Shown: positions 55,503-64,000, counted from the stretch's first letter. The stretch is 64,000 bases of DNA from an uncultured Clostridia bacterium (GCA_934180065.1 CAKPRA010000003.1:1-64000), one strand, 5' to 3'. Notes: generated from the sequence alone by a model not told the origin. Translations and numbers: made by a program.

Positions 55503-56579
55503 TTATTTATTTTCAAAAAATAATTTGCCATCTTTGACATTATACATATAAAAATTTAAATTTTCAATATCTAATTTATCTGTACACGTAACAAAAACTT
55601 GAGTATCCCCTATATTATTCAAAAAATTTTTTCTTCTTTCACTATCTAATTCAGACATAAAATCGTCTAATAATAAAATAGGATTTTCTCCAATTTCATC
55701 TTTAATAACTTCTAATTCAGACATTTTTAAAGATAAAACTACAGTTCTATTTTGACCTTGAGATCCATATATACTAACATCTTTATCATTTAGGAAAACT
55801 TTAAAATCATCTCTATGAATCCCTTTTGTAGTTATACCTCTATTTATATCATTAATTCTATTTTCTTTCAAATCTTTATAAAATTTTTCTTTAGTATCAA
55901 AATCTGATACATAATTTAAAACAATTTTTTCATTATTACTTGTAATATTATTATGAATATTTTCAATTTTATTTTCAATTTTCTCCATAAATTCTTTTCT
56001 ATATATATAAATTTTTTCTCCATATTCAGATAGTTTAGAATCCCAAACATCTAACAATTCTGGATTTTTTCTTTCAAATTTTATTTGTTTTAAATATATA
56101 TTTCTTTGTTCCAAAGTTTTAGCATACATATTTAAAAAATAAACGTAATTTGGTCTTAATTGGCTAATCATAATATCTAAAAAACGCCTTCTCATTTTTG
56201 GTCCATCTTTTAAAATATTTATATCATCAGGGCTAAAAATTACAACATTTATTTTTCCTAATAATTCACTTAATTTTTTTACTTTAATTCCATTTATATA
56301 AATATTTTTTTTATCAGAAAATTCAATTTTTATTTTACCATTTCTATCACTTTTTTCATAATCAATTTCTATTTTAAAAAAATCTTTACCAAATTTTAAC
56401 AGCTCTTTATCCTTATTGGTTCTAAAAGATTTTCCAATAGCACATAAAAATACAGATTCGATAATATTTGTTTTTCCTTGTGCATTCTTTCCATAAAAAA
56501 CATTTATATTTTTACTTAAATCTAAATTTAAATTCTCATAATTTCTAAAATTTTCAATTTTCAAATTAGTTATCAACAT
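55503..56579 (-). CDS. recF: DNA replication/repair protein RecF
   Basis: SMC-like ATPase of 358 residues that helps load RecA on gapped DNA. Walker A is YGKNAQGKTNIIES (about residues 29-42), the signature motif VYGSQGQNRTVVLSLKMSE-like stretch (about 265-285), and Walker B PILLLDDFMSELDSERR (about 298-314). Start ATG 56579 lies 30 bases after dnaN. The S4-domain gene (yaaA) that often sits between dnaN and recF is absent. Confidence 0.97.
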   Translation of the reverse strand: MLITNLKIENFRNYENLNLDLSKNINVFYGKNAQGKTNIIESVFLCAIGKSFRTNKDKELLKFGKDFFKIEIDYEKSDRNGKIKIEFSDKKNIYINGIKVKKLSELLGKINVVIFSPDDINILKDGPKMRRRFLDIMISQLRPNYVYFLNMYAKTLEQRNIYLKQIKFERKNPELLDVWDSKLSEYGEKIYIYRKEFMEKIENKIENIHNNITSNNEKIVLNYVSDFDTKEKFYKDLKENRINDINRGITTKGIHRDDFKVFLNDKDVSIYGSQGQNRTVVLSLKMSELEVIKDEIGENPILLLDDFMSELDSERRKNFLNNIGDTQVFVTCTDKLDIENLNFYMYNVKDGKLFFENK

Positions 56580-56609
56580 ATTGTGCCTCTTTTGTGGATA
56601 ACTTTACAG

Positions 56610-57725
56610 TTATTCCTTTAATCTTATTGGTAAAATCATATAAACATAATCGCTTTCTTCTATTGGTCTTATTATACAAGGTGAAATATTTGATCCAAAA
56701 TCAACAAAAATTTCCTCATCATCAATACATCTACATGCATCTAAGAAATATTTAGGATTAAATCCTACTTCTAAATTTTTACCTTCTGTTGAAACCATCA
56801 TTTCTTCTTTAGCATCTCCTGTTTGATTTGTACAAGAAATTGTTATTTTTCCTATATCAATAGATACTTTAACTGGATACTTCTTTTCTTTTTCCATACT
56901 TGATGAAGAAATTAATGAAACTCTTTCAAAACAATTTAATAAATTTTGTCTATTTACCCTTATTCTTGTTTCCCATGTTTCAGGAATTACACTAGAATAG
57001 TTCAAAAACTCTCCATCTAATAATCTTGTTACAATTTTACAATTTTCTAATTCAAAAAGAGCTTGATTTTTGGCTACTCCTATTTTTATAGTTTCAAATG
57101 AGTCTACAAGTATTTTATTAATTTCATTTAATGTTCTTCCAGGTATTACTGCATTAAAATCATTTACTTTAGTTTGTAAATACTTACTTTTCCAAGCTAA
57201 TCTAAAACCATCAACAGCCACTACATTTAATTTATTATTTACTATTTCAAATAAACATCCTGTAAATATAGGTCTATTTTCTTCTGTACTAACAGCAAAA
57301 ATAGTTCTTCTAATCATTTCTCTTAAAGTATTTTGTTCAATTTGAATTGAATTTTCTATATTTATTTGTGGTAGCTCTGGAAAATCACTTGGATTCATTG
57401 TTGCTAATTTATACAAAGAGCCTTCACATTCTATTACAAGTAAATTATTTTCATTAACATATATTGTTATTTCTGTATTAGGTAATTTTCTAATTATTTC
57501 ACTAAACATTGTAGCATTTACTACAATAGCACCTTCTTCTTTTACTTCACATTTGATTATATATTCAATTCCCATTTCTAAATCATATGTTGTTAATTTT
57601 ACTTCTGTATTATTCGTTTGAATAAGTATACCTTCTAATACTGGCATAGTAGGTTTAGAAGCTACAGCTTTTGTTACGGAATTAAGTGCTTTAATAATGT
57701 TTTCTTTTTCACAAATGATTTTCAT
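56610..57725 (-). CDS. dnaN: DNA polymerase III beta clamp
   Basis: 371 residues, three topologically equal domains (MKIICEKENIIKALNSV…, IRRTIFAVSTEENRPIFTGCL… and VNRQNLLNCFERVSLIS…). The C-terminal YVYMILPIRLKE matches the conserved MxLPxR end. It forms the sliding clamp that tethers polymerase. ATG 57725 follows GGAGACG. It is followed upstream by the oriC repeats, then dnaA. Confidence 0.98.
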   Translation of the reverse strand: MKIICEKENIIKALNSVTKAVASKPTMPVLEGILIQTNNTEVKLTTYDLEMGIEYIIKCEVKEEGAIVVNATMFSEIIRKLPNTEITIYVNENNLLVIECEGSLYKLATMNPSDFPELPQINIENSIQIEQNTLREMIRRTIFAVSTEENRPIFTGCLFEIVNNKLNVVAVDGFRLAWKSKYLQTKVNDFNAVIPGRTLNEINKILVDSFETIKIGVAKNQALFELENCKIVTRLLDGEFLNYSSVIPETWETRIRVNRQNLLNCFERVSLISSSSMEKEKKYPVKVSIDIGKITISCTNQTGDAKEEMMVSTEGKNLEVGFNPKYFLDACRCIDDEEIFVDFGSNISPCIIRPIEESDYVYMILPIRLKE

Positions 57726-57738
57726 TTTTAACGTCTCC

Positions 57739-57950
57739 TTTATTATAATAAATAAATATATTTAGTAGTAGTAGTAGTAGGTACTGTGGATTATGTGGAT
57801 AACTATGTGTAAAACTTTATTCCCTAAGGCTTAGCATGTTGATAATTTTGTGGAAAACTCAAGAAGTTATCCACAGGAAAAAAATGAAATTGTGGATAAC
57901 TGAGTTATCCACAGGTTATCCACACGATATCCACACCCCCCTGTGGATAA
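57739..57950. other. oriC: oriC: unwinding element, DnaA-trios and DnaA boxes
   Basis: An AT-only stretch (57741-57762) adjoins six TAG trinucleotides (57763-57780) and then two adjacent DnaA boxes, TGTGGATTA (57785-57793) and TGTGGATAA (57794-57802): the arrangement of a basal unwinding system. Further perfect boxes (TTATCCACA or complement) are at 57867-57875, 57891-57899, 57905-57913, 57916-57924 and 57942-57950; near-matches are at 57837-57845, 57849-57857 and 57927-57935. Confidence 0.9.
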
Positions 57951-58040
57951 CTAATCAATCACTCCCGTAGAGCATAATTGATTACTGTTTAACCGAACAA
58001 ATATTTTTTTGGAAAAAGCTCGATTTTTGTTGATTTTTAG

Positions 58041-59375
58041 CTATTTATCTTCTAACAAAATGTTTTTCACACTTTCCACAATTAACTTTGTATTTTGATT
58101 TTCTTTTATGTCACTTTCAATTTTATTACAAGCATGCATTACAGTTGTATGGTCTCTTTTTCCAAAATCTTTACCAATTTGAGGTAATGACATTTGAGCA
58201 ACATTTCTACAAAGATACATTGCAATTTGTCTTGGAAATGCTATATCATTAGACCTTTTTGATCCTCTTAAATCTTTTGCACTAATATTGAAATATTTTG
58301 CTACGGTTTCTTGAATAAATTCTGAAGATATGACTTTTTCTTGTTGTGCAACTATATCATTAATTGCTCTTTCAGCCATTTCTTTTGTAATAGGACTATT
58401 AGTTAAAGAAGAGGTAGCTATTAATTTGTTAAGTGTACCTTCAAGCTCTCTAATATTTGAATCTATTCTTGTAGCTATATTTGAAAGAATTTCATCATCT
58501 ATAATTATATTATCTAGTTGTGCTTTTTTTCTTAATATCGCTAAACGTGTTTCATAATCAGGATTAGAAATATCAGCAATTAAACCCCATTCAAAACGTG
58601 ATTTTAATCTATCCTCTAGTAAAGGAATATCCTTAGGAGGTTTATCACTTGATAAAATTATTTGTTTTCCACTTTCATGCAAAGTATTAAATGTGTGGAA
58701 AAACTCTTCTTGAATACGTTCTTTTCCTGCAATAAATTGAATATCATCAATTAGTAAAACATCAATATTTCTATATTTATCTCTAAATTGAGCACTTGTA
58801 TTATCTTTAATAGAGTTAATAAGTTGATTTGTAAATTTCTCAGATGTTACATATAAAATATTTGAATTTTTATTTTTTCTTAAAATTGAATTACCAATAG
58901 CATGCATTAAGTGAGTTTTACCAAGACCAACTCCACCATAAATAAATAATGGGTTATATGATGTAGCAGGTGCTTCAGCTACTGCTAAAGCTGCTGCGTG
59001 TGCAAATCTATTATTGTTACCAACAACAAAAGAATCAAAAGTATATTTAGGATTTAGAGTTGTGTTAGAATATCCATAACCAACGTCATTTGGCATGTCT
59101 AATTCTTGTGCTTCTTCCAAATCATCTTTTGATATTATTGTAACTGTACATTCTTTGTTTGTTATAAAGTTGAATGTATTTGTTAATAAGTCATTATATC
59201 TAGATTGAATTGATTCTTTCTGGAAACTTGAAGATGCTACTAAAACAATATTATTATTGTCAAAGCTTTTTATTTCAAGATTTTTAATCCATGTTTCATA
59301 TGATATCTTTGTTGTTTCATCTTTTAAAAGTTCTTTTGCTTTTGTTAAAAGTTCATTTAATTCATTTTGCATCAT
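58041..59375 (-). CDS. dnaA: Chromosomal replication initiator DnaA
   Basis: 444 residues with the four DnaA domains: N-terminal helical interaction domain, variable linker, AAA+ core with Walker A YGGVGLGKTH (147-155) and Walker B LLIDDIQFIAG (about 210-220), and the HTH domain with the signature GKRDHTTVMHACNKI. MMQNELN and MQNELN starts are both possible behind AAGGATTGAGC. Predicted promoter at 59521-59550. DnaA boxes on both sides suggest autoregulation. Confidence 0.98.
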   Translation of the reverse strand: MMQNELNELLTKAKELLKDETTKISYETWIKNLEIKSFDNNNIVLVASSSFQKESIQSRYNDLLTNTFNFITNKECTVTIISKDDLEEAQELDMPNDVGYGYSNTTLNPKYTFDSFVVGNNNRFAHAAALAVAEAPATSYNPLFIYGGVGLGKTHLMHAIGNSILRKNKNSNILYVTSEKFTNQLINSIKDNTSAQFRDKYRNIDVLLIDDIQFIAGKERIQEEFFHTFNTLHESGKQIILSSDKPPKDIPLLEDRLKSRFEWGLIADISNPDYETRLAILRKKAQLDNIIIDDEILSNIATRIDSNIRELEGTLNKLIATSSLTNSPITKEMAERAINDIVAQQEKVISSEFIQETVAKYFNISAKDLRGSKRSNDIAFPRQIAMYLCRNVAQMSLPQIGKDFGKRDHTTVMHACNKIESDIKENQNTKLIVESVKNILLEDK

Positions 59376-59408
59376 TGCTCAATCCTTCCAAAATTAAAGT
59401 TTTGAAAG

Positions 59409-59461
59409 TTATCCACATAGTTATCCACATATGTTGATAAATGTCCACAAACTGTGGATAA
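59409..59461. other. Second DnaA-box cluster, upstream of dnaA
   Basis: Perfect boxes TTATCCACA at 59409-59417 and 59421-59429 and TGTGGATAA at 59453-59461; near-matches at 59432-59440 and 59441-59449. It sits between the dnaA promoter and its start, so it could both repress dnaA and form the second half of a bipartite origin. Confidence 0.88.
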
Positions 59462-59520
59462 CTTTTGCAAAAAGCTATATAAAAAAACCTTCAAAACCTA
59501 TATTCCCTATCTTTTTGTAT

Positions 59521-59550
59521 ATAATATCAAATCATATATATATTAGTCAA
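59521..59550 (-). promoter_or_regulatory. Predicted dnaA promoter
   Basis: Minus strand TTGACT (59545-59550), 18 bases, TATTAT (59521-59526), upstream of the DnaA boxes. Confidence 0.6.
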
Positions 59551-59587
59551 TAAAAAAATAAAATATTTTAAAAATTAGAATTTACTA

Positions 59588-59617
59588 TTGACATAAACAA
59601 ACAAGAGGTTGTATAAT
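59588..59617 (+). promoter_or_regulatory. Predicted rpmH operon promoter
   Basis: TTGACA (59588-59593), 18 bases, TATAAT (59612-59617), consensus in both boxes; it is divergent from dnaA. Confidence 0.75.
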
Positions 59618-59690
59618 TGAAACATTAGTAAATAATTTGGGAAAATTATTATTAGATGAAATAAAAATAAAATTAGGAGGTGCTAAATAG

Positions 59691-59825
59691 ATGAAAAGAA
59701 CATTCCAACCAAAAAATAGACAAATGAAAAAAGAGCATGGATTTTTAAAAAGAATGAAAACTAGAGCAGGTAGAAATGTAATAAAAGCTAGACGTGCTAA
59801 AGGAAGAGCAAAATTAAGTGCTTAA
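59691..59825 (+). CDS. rpmH: 50S ribosomal protein L34
   Basis: 44 residues: MKRTFQPKNRQMKKEHGFLK and RMKTRAGRNVIKARRAKGRA (given in two parts), the invariant L34 sequence pattern. ATG 59691 follows AGGAGGTG. It is the first gene of the rightward block, next to dnaA, as in nearly all bacteria. It was found by eye; it is below typical ORF length cut-offs. Confidence 0.98.
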   Translation: MKRTFQPKNRQMKKEHGFLKRMKTRAGRNVIKARRAKGRAKLSA

Positions 59826-59832
59826 TTAAAAC

Positions 59833-59861
59833 AAGAACCAGTAAAGATGTGGTTCTTTTTT
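59833..59861 (+). terminator. Attenuator/terminator between rpmH and rnpA
   Basis: AAGAACCA / TGGTTCTT stem followed by T6. It would lower rnpA expression relative to rpmH, which is needed in large amounts. Confidence 0.75.
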
Positions 59862-59878
59862 AAAATAAGAGGAAAGAA

Positions 59879-60229
59879 TTGAAATTTTTTATGAGAAAAA
59901 TAAAAACACTTAAAAAAAATTATGAATTTAAAAATGTTTTGTCAAAAGGAAGATTTTATGTAGGAAAATACGTAACTATCTATGTAAAAGAAAATAAAAA
60001 AAATGAAAATTATATAGGTATTGCAGTAAGTACAAAAATTGGAAAAGCTGTAATGAGAAATAAAATTAAAAGATTAATTAGAGAAAGCTATAGATTAAAT
60101 AAAGAAAAGTTAAAAAAGGGTAATGATATTGTTTTTTTATTTAACAAACGCTCTAATGTTAATGAAGTTAATTTTTATATGATGAACAAAGAAATTACGT
60201 ATTTATTAGACAAAGCGGACATGGTGTAA
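59879..60229 (+). CDS. rnpA: Ribonuclease P protein component
   Basis: 116 residues starting at TTG 59879, 6 bases after GAGG (the ATG at 59891 would be 18 bases away). The RNR motif GKAVMRNKIKRLIRESYR (about residues 62-79) and the basic N-terminal FKNVLSKGRFYVGKY are typical. It binds the M1 RNA and helps to process tRNA 5' ends. Length is normal. Confidence 0.95.
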   Translation: MKFFMRKIKTLKKNYEFKNVLSKGRFYVGKYVTIYVKENKKNENYIGIAVSTKIGKAVMRNKIKRLIRESYRLNKEKLKKGNDIVFLFNKRSNVNEVNFYMMNKEITYLLDKADMV

Positions 60230-60230
60230 A

Positions 60231-60449
60231 ATGAAAAAAATAATAATAAAACTTATAAAGATTTATAAAAAAAGAATTTCCCCCGTAGTGTCAGCAAGAG
60301 GATATCATTGCAAATATTATCCAACTTGTTCAGAATATACACTACAAGCAATTGAGAAATATGGAATTTTAAAGGGCTCTTTTTTAGGAATAAAAAGAAT
60401 TTTCAGATGTAATCCATTTTCTAAAGGAGGATATGATCCTTTAAAGTAA
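60231..60449 (+). CDS. yidD: Membrane protein insertion efficiency factor YidD
   Basis: 72 residues, one base after the rnpA stop. ISPVVSARGYHCKYYPTCSEY has the three Cys and SPxxG...YxPTCSxY signature (given in parts: ISPVVSARG and CKYYPTCSEY); GGYDPLK ends the protein as usual. It assists YidC-dependent insertion. The 2-base spacing implies coupling with rnpA. Confidence 0.95.
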   Translation: MKKIIIKLIKIYKKRISPVVSARGYHCKYYPTCSEYTLQAIEKYGILKGSFLGIKRIFRCNPFSKGGYDPLK

Positions 60450-60465
60450 GGAGGAACAAATATTT

Positions 60466-61314
60466 ATGTTTTCATTTATTGCAAATGTTTTTGGTTACAT
60501 ACTTGAATGGCTATATAATATTGTAGGACAAAATTATGGAGTAGCTTTAATTTTATTTACAATATTATTGAGAGTTGTTTTGTTACCAATAACAATAAAA
60601 CAACAACAATCTGTAAAAAAGAATTCAAAAATACAAGGAAAAATTAAAGAAATACAATTCAAGTATAAAAATAATCCAGAGCAAATGAACAAAGAAATAA
60701 TGGATTTGTATAAAAAAGAAAATATGAGTCCATTTTCAGGTTGTATAAGTGCAATCTTACAAATAATTATAATTCTATCTGTATTTTGGTTAGTAAGTAA
60801 ACCTTTAACATATATGAAAAAAATTGATTCCAATATTATAGATAATTATAAAAATGAAATTGTTGAACAAGATGGCAAAATTTCTAATTATTATGAAATT
60901 GAAATAATACAGAAAAAGGCTAGTCAAGATGAGAATATTAATATAAATATGGGATTCTTAGGATTAGATTTAAGTAAGGTTCCAAGTCAAAACTTATCTG
61001 ATTTTAAGGTGTACATAATACCTGTTTTATATATCATATCATCAATAGCATCAATTAGATTATCAACAAATACGAATAAAAGTACAAAGAAAAATAAAAA
61101 TGCTTTGGGAGATGGTAAAAATAATAGCGTTGAGGAGCCAGATATGACAGAGCAGATGACAAAAAGTATGTCATTAATAACTCCTATAATGGCTGTATCC
61201 ATAGCATTTATAGCTCCATTAGGATTGGCTTTGTATTGGTTTATAAGTAATGTTTTAATGGTTGCAGAGCGATTAATAATAAATAAATATGTTGATTCTA
61301 AGGAGGATAAATAA
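60466..61314 (+). CDS. yidC: Membrane protein insertase YidC/OxaA
   Basis: 282 residues, ATG 60466 behind AAGGAGG. Five membrane segments are visible. LFTILLRVVLLPITIKQQQS (about residues 28-47) holds the hydrophilic-groove Arg and the cytoplasmic hairpin of Oxa1 family proteins, followed by MNKEIMDLYKKENMSPFSGC. ALYWFISNVLMVAERLIINK near the end is typical. A Lys/Asn-rich loop (STKKNKNALGDGKNN) occupies the last periplasmic-side gap. It inserts small membrane proteins and F-ATPase subunits. There is no lipoprotein signal. Confidence 0.95.
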   Translation: MFSFIANVFGYILEWLYNIVGQNYGVALILFTILLRVVLLPITIKQQQSVKKNSKIQGKIKEIQFKYKNNPEQMNKEIMDLYKKENMSPFSGCISAILQIIIILSVFWLVSKPLTYMKKIDSNIIDNYKNEIVEQDGKISNYYEIEIIQKKASQDENININMGFLGLDLSKVPSQNLSDFKVYIIPVLYIISSIASIRLSTNTNKSTKKNKNALGDGKNNSVEEPDMTEQMTKSMSLITPIMAVSIAFIAPLGLALYWFISNVLMVAERLIINKYVDSKEDK

Positions 61315-61315
61315 G

Positions 61316-62005
61316 ATGCCTAAAGTAATTATTTCCGAAGGAAAAACAACAAATGAAGCAATTGAAAATGGTTTGAAAGAATTAAATACCACAAGAAACA
61401 ATGTTGAAATAAAGATTTTGGAACAAGAAAAAAGAAGTTTTTTTGATATATTAGCTCCAAGAGTGGTTAAGGTTGAACTTACACTTAAAGAAGAGCATGA
61501 AAACAAAGTAAATAAAGAGCATGCAAAACCTGAAATATCAGATGAAGAGCTATATAAAATAAAAGAAAAAATAGATATATTTATTAAAGAATTTTTATCA
61601 AGGATAGATAATGAATTTAAATATTCGTTAGAAGTTAAGGATTCAAATATAAATGTTAATATAGATGGTGTAAAATCTGGAATATTAATTGGATATAGAG
61701 GTGATACACTAAATTCCTTACAAACTATATTAACTGCGATAGCAAATCATGATAACAATGCTAGAATAAAAGTCTTTTTAAATATAGATAATTATAAAGA
61801 AAAAAGAGAAAAAGCTTTAGAAGAATTAGCTATTAAAGTTTCAAAAACTGTATTAAGGAACAATAAATCAATAACTTTAGAGCCAATGAATGCTTATGAA
61901 AGAAAGATTATACATAGCAAATTGCAATATGTTGATAATATTAAAACTCATAGCATAGGTGAAGAGCCAAATAGAAGAATTGTAATTGAAAAAGTAAATA
62001 ATTAA
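61316..62005 (+). CDS. jag: RNA-binding protein Jag/KhpB
   Basis: About 229 residues from ATG 61316 (MPKVIISEGKTT), which follows AAGGAGGATAAATA; a longer frame to 61289 lacks a ribosome site. Jag_N domain (about 1-52), then a linker, KH domain (about 98-150, GYRGDTLNSLQT loop), and R3H (ERKIIHSKLQ). It binds small RNAs and affects cell elongation in several Gram-positives. The gene overlaps the 3' end of yidC by its ribosome site. Confidence 0.93.
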   Translation: MPKVIISEGKTTNEAIENGLKELNTTRNNVEIKILEQEKRSFFDILAPRVVKVELTLKEEHENKVNKEHAKPEISDEELYKIKEKIDIFIKEFLSRIDNEFKYSLEVKDSNINVNIDGVKSGILIGYRGDTLNSLQTILTAIANHDNNARIKVFLNIDNYKEKREKALEELAIKVSKTVLRNNKSITLEPMNAYERKIIHSKLQYVDNIKTHSIGEEPNRRIVIEKVNN

Positions 62006-62023
62006 ATAAATTTTAATAAATCA

Positions 62024-62080
62024 GAAGTCAAAGTTCGATTTTAGTAAAGCACTATATATCATACTTTGACTTCTTATTTT
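62024..62080 (+). terminator. Terminator after jag
   Basis: GAAGTCAAAGT / ACTTTGACTTC stem (62024-62034 and 62063-62073) followed by TTATTTT. The loop is 28 bases, so termination may be partial. Confidence 0.6.
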
Positions 62081-62101
62081 AAATAAGAAAGGAATAAAAA
62101 G

Positions 62102-63466
62102 ATGGAAACAATAGCAGCAATATCTACAGCTACTGGAAATGGCGGAATTGGAATAATTAGAATGAGCGGAAAAGAATGCTTTAATATATTAGAAAAAATA
62201 TTTAAACCAATAAAAAGATCCGAAAATATAAATGGATATACAATCAAATATGGACACATAATGGATGGAGGTAATATCGTAGATGAAGTTTTGGTGTCTT
62301 ATTTTAAAGCTCCCAAAAGCTATACAACAGAAAATATGTGCGAAATTAACTCTCATGGAGGATATATAGTTGAAAGAAGAATATTAGAGCTTTGTTTAAA
62401 AAATGGTGCTGAACTTGCTGAACCGGGAGAATTTACAAAAAGAGCCTTTTTAAATGGTAGAATAGATTTAGTTCAAGCAGAATCTATAATAGATTTGATA
62501 AATTCTAAAAGTGAAAGAGAAGCAAAGGCTTCTATAAGTCAGTTAGAAGGTAATCTATCTAAAAATATTAATTTGATAAAATCAGAATTATTAGATTTAA
62601 TGGCAGATGTTGAAGCCTCAATAGATTATCCTGAGTATGATATAGAAGAAGTTACAAATAAAAAAATATTGCAAACATTAGAAACAGTAGAAACAAAATT
62701 GAAAAAATTAAATGATACTTTTAAGAACGGAAAAGTATTAAGAGAGGGAATAAAAACAGCTATTATAGGCAAACCAAATGCTGGAAAATCTTCATTATTG
62801 AATACTATTTTAAATGAAGAAAGGGCTATTGTAAGCGAAACAAAAGGAACTACAAGGGATACAATAGAAGAATTTGTTACAATAGAGGGGATAACATTAA
62901 AATTAATTGATACAGCAGGAATAAGAGAAACAAATGATGAGATAGAAAAAATAGGAGTTGAAAAATCAAAAAAATTAATTAATGAAGCAGAGCTTGTTAT
63001 TGCTATATTTGATGGTACAAAGAGCTTATCTGAGGATGATTACGAAATATTAGATCTTATTAGAAATAAAAATGCAATAATATTATTAAATAAAATGGAT
63101 ATTAGTGATTTGGAATTAGATAAGGATAATCTTATAAAAAACATGGGGAAAGATGTTATAAAAATATCAGCTAAAAACGGCGATAATATTGATGTTTTAT
63201 ATAAAACAATTGCTAATATGTATCAATTAAATGATATAGAATTAGATGATGGAGAAATAGTTACTAATATTAGGCACAAAAATCAGATAGATGAATCACT
63301 AAGAAGTATTGAAAAAACTAAAGAAACAGTATATAATAATATGCCAGTAGATATTATTGAGATATATCTTAAACAAATTTTAAGTGATTTGGGAAAAATT
63401 ACAGGAGATGATATATCAGAAGATATTATAAATGAAATCTTTTCTAAGTTTTGTTTAGGAAAATAG
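62102..63466 (+). CDS. mnmE: tRNA modification GTPase MnmE
   Basis: 454 residues. N-terminal tetrahydrofolate-binding domain (TIAAISTATGNGGIGIIRMSG), helical domain, then G domain with G1 GKPNAGKSSLLN, G3 DTAGIRET and G4 LNKMD. C-terminal FCLGK replaces the usual FCIGK; the key Cys is retained. With MnmG it makes the carboxymethylaminomethyl group at U34 of tRNAs. The partner mnmG begins 124 bases downstream. Confidence 0.97.
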   Translation: METIAAISTATGNGGIGIIRMSGKECFNILEKIFKPIKRSENINGYTIKYGHIMDGGNIVDEVLVSYFKAPKSYTTENMCEINSHGGYIVERRILELCLKNGAELAEPGEFTKRAFLNGRIDLVQAESIIDLINSKSEREAKASISQLEGNLSKNINLIKSELLDLMADVEASIDYPEYDIEEVTNKKILQTLETVETKLKKLNDTFKNGKVLREGIKTAIIGKPNAGKSSLLNTILNEERAIVSETKGTTRDTIEEFVTIEGITLKLIDTAGIRETNDEIEKIGVEKSKKLINEAELVIAIFDGTKSLSEDDYEILDLIRNKNAIILLNKMDISDLELDKDNLIKNMGKDVIKISAKNGDNIDVLYKTIANMYQLNDIELDDGEIVTNIRHKNQIDESLRSIEKTKETVYNNMPVDIIEIYLKQILSDLGKITGDDISEDIINEIFSKFCLGK

Positions 63467-63590
63467 CGTAAAAACAATATGTTAACTATGAGTTTCACGA
63501 AAAACAGGAAAAGTAAACATAAGAAATTAATATAATAATGAAATTAATGAATGTATAATAATAAAAGAAATAAGATTCTGGGGAGGAAAC

Positions 63591-64000
63591 ATGAGTTATA
63601 ATGCGGGAAAATATGATATAGCAGTAATCGGAGCTGGTCATGCAGGATGTGAAGCAGCACTTGCAGCTGCAAGAATGGGAATGAAAACATTAATGTTTTC
63701 AATAAGTTTAGAAGCTGTGGCAAATATGCCATGTAATCCACATATAGGAGGAAGTTCAAAAGGTCATCTTGTTAGAGAAATTGACTGTCTTGGTGGTGAA
63801 ATGGGAAAAAATATAGATAAGAGCTATATTCAATTAAAAATGTTGAATACGTCAAAGGGCCCTGCTGTGTATTCTTTAAGGGCACAGGCCGATAGAAAAA
63901 AATATCAAGCAGAAATGAAACATACATTAGAAAAACAAGAAAATTTATACTTAAAACAAGCTGAAATTGTGAATATAACACTTGAAAATAATAAAGTTAA
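63591..64000 (+). CDS. mnmG: tRNA uridine modification enzyme MnmG, 5' part
   Basis: Open to the window edge; 136 complete codons. ATG 63591 follows GGGGAGGAAAC. AVIGAGHAGCEAALAAARMG is the FAD-binding GxGxxG fold and PCNPHIGGSSKGHLVREID the MnmG signature, followed by LNTSKGPAVYSLRAQADRKK. It forms the complex with MnmE. The remaining about 500 residues lie outside. Confidence 0.97.
   Translation, partial: MSYNAGKYDIAVIGAGHAGCEAALAAARMGMKTLMFSISLEAVANMPCNPHIGGSSKGHLVREIDCLGGEMGKNIDKSYIQLKMLNTSKGPAVYSLRAQADRKKYQAEMKHTLEKQENLYLKQAEIVNITLENNKV

Noticed and set aside
60534..61202. Minus-strand ORFs opposite yidC (99 and 71 residues)
   Set aside because: Antisense to a firmly identified gene; no independent support.

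Overview
The window comes from a very AT-rich, low-GC Bacillota (Clostridia-like) chromosome and covers its replication origin. The origin is unmistakable: gyrB-recF-dnaN-dnaA run leftwards and rpmH-rnpA-yidD-yidC-jag-mnmE-mnmG run rightwards, and clusters of TTATCCACA boxes lie on both sides of dnaA. Homopolymer-rich genes, strong AGGAGG ribosome sites, a SipW-type signal peptidase and very large Cna-B/SpaA surface proteins fit an uncultured gut-type Clostridia lineage. I cannot name the species.

Layout. 1-8.9 kb: an integrated mobilizable element. It has a tyrosine integrase (cut by the window edge), an excisionase-like HTH protein, a cargo pair (zinc-finger protein plus DUF3800 protein), an HExxH-containing protein broken near its 5' end, a MobV relaxase with a pMV158-like oriT beside it, and a RepA_N initiator with iteron-like repeats. 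It abuts the 3' end of a tRNA-Pro gene. 9-14.4 kb: a phosphodiester-glycosidase-type membrane protein, a 212-bp tandem repeat, an M18 aminopeptidase and a VanW/G5 cell-wall protein. 14.5-26.2 kb: a leftward surface-fibre operon with a SipW signal peptidase, four TasA/camelysin-like proteins, a 2484-residue Cna-B plus leucine-rich-repeat adhesin and a small membrane-anchored protein ending in a VKTGD sorting-like tail. 26.4-28.8 kb: a 152-nt structured RNA candidate, then dnaD and dnaI/dnaC-like helicase-loading genes. 29-44.7 kb: a small secreted dockerin-like protein and a 4703-residue adhesin with SpaA, GLUG and MucBP-like modules. The adhesin is bracketed by degraded IS256-family fragments and by two copies of the dockerin gene's 3' end. 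44.7-53.5 kb: gyrA, then a leftward operon coding a TraC-like protein, a VirB4-type ATPase, a CpaE/TadZ-like P-loop protein, a 38-residue peptide and a helical protein, followed by tag, a MazG-like hydrolase and a fragment of an O6-alkylguanine transferase. 53.5-64 kb: the oriC block.

How it fits together. The origin block initiates and supports replication (DnaA, DnaN, RecF, GyrB, GyrA; DnaD and DnaI-like proteins load the helicase) and carries the usual tRNA-modification and membrane-insertion genes. The two giant adhesins and the TasA-like proteins form a large investment in the cell surface; SipW probably matures the TasA-like subunits. The least explained system is the compact VirB4/CpaE-like operon sitting between gyrA and gyrB, which has motor ATPases but no recognisable channel, coupling protein or relaxase in view.
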